A stretch of DNA of 64,000 nucleotides from Cyclina sinensis (Eukaryota; Mollusca; Bivalvia; Venerida; Veneridae): positions 23,197,908 to 23,261,907 of the forward strand of contig JAAONU010000019.1 in assembly GCA_012932295.1 (NCBI GenBank), in the 5' to 3' direction. The notes under the pieces were generated by a model. The model saw only the letters and a list, made by a program, of their open reading frames with translations, ran no database searches and was not told the origin of the DNA. The position numbers and the translations under genes are program-made. This document shows, piece by piece, positions 61,566-64,000 of the stretch (position 1 is its first letter; every line of letters starts with the position of its first letter).

Positions 61566-62186
61566 TCTGAAGATTTTCGACAGACGCTCGAGACGTGGAC
61601 CGGATCTTGTTGAGACTGTCTCGTAAATCAGAGAAATATAAAGCCTGTAAATTATGACAATAATCAAAGTTTTGCAAAGATCGACAGCAAATTTGCGTTG
61701 CATGCACCTGACATGACAGAAATGTTTATAAAAATCTGAAAACTCTTGAAAAATTGTATTTCCTGGATTGCTTTGTGTAAAACGTCATCAGTGTCTGAGA
61801 AAAATATTTCGACTGGATTTCGATCTTAAAGAAAAAATATAGTTTATATTTGGCTAAATAGTAAACCAGTCTAATAAAAAACTGATATCAAGGGAAATAA
61901 ACAAGTAAACACAGAAAACAGACGCGGGAAGGCATCTTACTTTCACGGTTAGTAAAACGATTTTGTGAAATAAAGCATAATTTAAGTATGTTCAGTGTTA
62001 AAAATATTTAGTATTTTATCAGAATCTTAGTTCACAATAGCAGCACTGTTGCCTTAATAGAGTTCAATTGTATTCAGAGAAAGGTGTAGCCTTGTAGTGA
62101 ATCTATAGAGTTACTTCCCTTGAACTAATTAAGCAGCCTCAGTACCAACTGACTGCAGTGGTTATAATGTGCGATTAAAGAGCATC

Positions 62187-62525
62187 GTTTGTGCCACAGG
62201 TGTTTGGAACATACCTATGATAGTATTTAGCAGTGCCTAGTCATTCCTGGACATACATTCTCCTCATTTGCAATAATATAGATTAAAAATATAAAAGGTA
62301 AGTAAGTCCTAGACGGGGCATTTACGAAGCCTTCACTTTTAAGTTTTCTCCCTTAATGTAATCTAAATATTTCGCGATAAATCAAACGGGGACCAGTAGC
62401 AGGGTCATTTATCTTCACGAACATCCCATACACTATGTACTGCAATTAAGCATCGAGGCACAGAAACGGGAAGTTTCAAGATTTCATTGCCGAAACGCTT
62501 ACTCGGAACAGTAGACGTTAATCGA
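62187..62525 (+). repeat. Left arm of an inverted repeat upstream of the M8 gene
   Basis: Its reverse complement recurs at 62788-63125. Shared blocks: gtttgtgccacaggtgtttg, ggcatttacgaagcc, tcatttatcttcac, and the longest, acgcttactcggaacagtag followed by acgttaat. Confidence 0.92.
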
Positions 62526-62787
62526 ATGTCTGATATTTCGCCTTTTATTGCAAAAGTCTATGATAAACAGCTTAGTTTTCACGGAAAATGCAGTGTCATT
62601 CGATAAGTCTACTTAAAACAAAGTCATATGTATCCATTTACATTTACAATACCTTTTCACAAGTATATAATCAGTTTAATTCTTCACTCAACTACCTTAT
62701 CTTTTTTCGCATCGGCCATTACATTTTACAACTGCGAAATTTGAAACGGATCATTTCATTGGACGATGGATACACACCTCCGGTTAA

Positions 62788-63125
62788 ATTAACGTCTACT
62801 GTTCCGAGTAAGCGTTTTGGCTGAAAAACTTTGAAACTTTCGGCTGCTGTGGCTTTATTCTTGATGCCAGTGTATAATGTATGGCATATTTGTGAACGTA
62901 AATGATCCTTCTACCGATCGCCGCCAAGTTTTTTTTACAAATACTGAGTATGAAGTAGGGGAGAGAACATAGAAGTGAGGGCTTCGTAAATGCCCGGTTT
63001 CAAGACTTATTTACCTTTTCTATTTTCAGTGTATATATACAATATTAAGGGTGGAAACTTGTATAGGAATGACAAGATACTCCTTATATAATCCTAGGTA
63101 TGTGCCAAACACCTGTGGTTTGTGC
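62788..63125 (-). repeat. Right arm of the inverted repeat upstream of the M8 gene
   Basis: Imperfect reverse complement of 62187-62525, separated by about 260 bases. It ends only 100 bases before the predicted M8 start codon, so it contains the likely promoter and leader of that gene. Confidence 0.92.
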
Positions 63126-63224
63126 TGGACGTACATATTTCTGGAATTAATTTACAATTTAGAATACCTTTACAAACTTATCATTTTTACTTTAGTTTAC
63201 CTATGTGAGAAGAAAAGTTTGAAA

Positions 63225-64000
63225 ATGGAATTCTATCACTTTCCTGTTTTATTGCTTTTCTTTCAAAGTTTTGTGGTTCACTTTGGGCCAGAGCCAGTTT
63301 GTGCAATTAACAGAAACAATTACAGGCAGCTACGAATTTTTCCATATTATCATAATATTAATTATGAATTAACAGACCACGAAGAACAAATTTTGAAGGA
63401 TACTGTTTATAATGTTATTTTGTATGTTAGAAAAATCTTGTCAGTCGTACCTGTTAAGGGACATTTAGTATTAGAAAGAAATGCTTGTAAAAGTTCTTGG
63501 ACATCTGGAAGAAACAAAGGGAAATGTGCAGCAATAAAAAAAGACTATGCAGGAGAATTTTGTCTGGATAATTTTATGATACCAGATGAGCATTTAGAGG
63601 CATTTTATACATGGACTAATCAACCTTTGCCTGAGAGAACTTGGTATGCAGATGGGAATGGGTTGATAAATACTGACTTTGTTTTATATGTTCAGGCTTC
63701 AACAACAAGTCCTGCCTGTCAAACTTTGCTCCAGCGTTGTCTGAAAACGTGTTGATTGCTTATGCATCTTACTGTAAGCTTGGTAAAAATGATCGTCCGA
63801 TAGCAGGATACATAAATTTCTGCCCTACAGAATTTGTGAAGTATAAAAAGGATAGGAATAAACTGATATTATTCACCTTGCATGAAGTATTTCATGCTCT
63901 TGGATTTTCCAAGGATTTAATTTTAAATTTTCGTGACTTTCGACAAACATTTCAAGATGAGTTTGAACTACCGCGTTACAGTTTTCCAGTTTTACGTGAA
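63225..64000 (+). CDS. Leishmanolysin-like metalloprotease (peptidase M8), partial, frame break
   Basis: Peptidase M8 proteins are zinc endopeptidases on the cell surface or secreted. The start at 63225 opens a signal peptide (MEFYHFPVLLLFFQSFVV) and is followed by conserved blocks: LVLERNACKSSW, CGGG-like region replaced by GKCAAIKKDYAGEFC, IPDEHLEAFYTW, and NTDFVLYVQASTT. After about 63722 that frame hits a stop (63752-63754), and the homology continues in the frame two bases on: LSENVLIAYASYC, DRPIAGYINFCP, and the zinc site HEVFHALGFS (HEXXH at 63881-63895), then the third-ligand region is beyond the window. One base has therefore been gained or lost near 63700-63725, either a real null allele or a read error. 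No GT-AG intron fits there. The gene is intronless as far as it can be seen. An in-frame ATG at 63051 is poorer as start, since it would put a non-signal extension in front. Confidence 0.85.

Noticed and set aside
61485..61703. Upstream in-frame ATG at 61703 for the phosphatase
   Set aside because: It would add a hydrophobic leader not expected for a cytosolic 5-phosphatase, and an acceptor-like atttacag lies between it and the ATG at 61565.

Overview
This window looks like nuclear DNA of a bivalve mollusc (inferred). It is AT-rich. Genes are split into short exons with ordinary GT-AG introns, the exon products match animal families, and spacer is crowded with inverted repeats, tRNA-derived short elements, a LINE fragment, a Tc1 fossil and minisatellites. 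Repeats opening with gctcacctga and built of 130-140 base units resemble ones common in bivalves. Neither species nor genus can be fixed from the sequence.

Layout: 1-6320 holds the 3' two thirds of an RPA-interacting protein gene (RPAIN, + strand), whose last exon carries a 42-base tandem duplication of its own splice acceptor. 6320-22000 is gene-free spacer with a decayed Tc1 transposase (9234-9952) and two long inverted-repeat structures (10333-13321 and 16762-19350). 22096-27117 (- strand) is a multi-exon gene for a natriuretic-peptide-receptor type ligand-binding domain with a signal peptide but no kinase-homology or guanylate cyclase part. 27945-29715 is a 5'-truncated non-LTR retrotransposon fragment, oddly preceded by an inverted copy of its own 3' region. 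29716-45900 is repeat-dense: a 3.85 kb element with palindromic ends (32660-36513), a 44-base minisatellite with a dyad core, a perfect 29-base hairpin, 75-base identical direct repeats, several dispersed-repeat copies and tRNA-like SINE heads.

45900-61565 (- strand) is an inositol polyphosphate 5-phosphatase gene closest in pattern to INPP5K/SKIP. Ten exons can be traced, but the exon that should carry the GNKG...HLAAH core is not present, and the DHKP motif is encoded twice in successive exons. 62187-63125 is an imperfect inverted repeat with arms of about 337 bases lying directly upstream of a leishmanolysin-like (peptidase M8) gene (63225 to window end, + strand), which shows a one-base frame break before its HEXXH zinc site.

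The genes do not form a pathway: RPAIN serves nuclear import of the RPA complex, the receptor-like protein binds an extracellular peptide, the phosphatase removes the 5-phosphate of phosphoinositides, and the M8 protein is a secreted or surface metalloprotease. The best candidates for something undescribed are the cyclase-less receptor ectodomain, the duplicated RPAIN acceptor, the phosphatase with a missing catalytic exon, and the palindromic-ended element with its dyad minisatellite.
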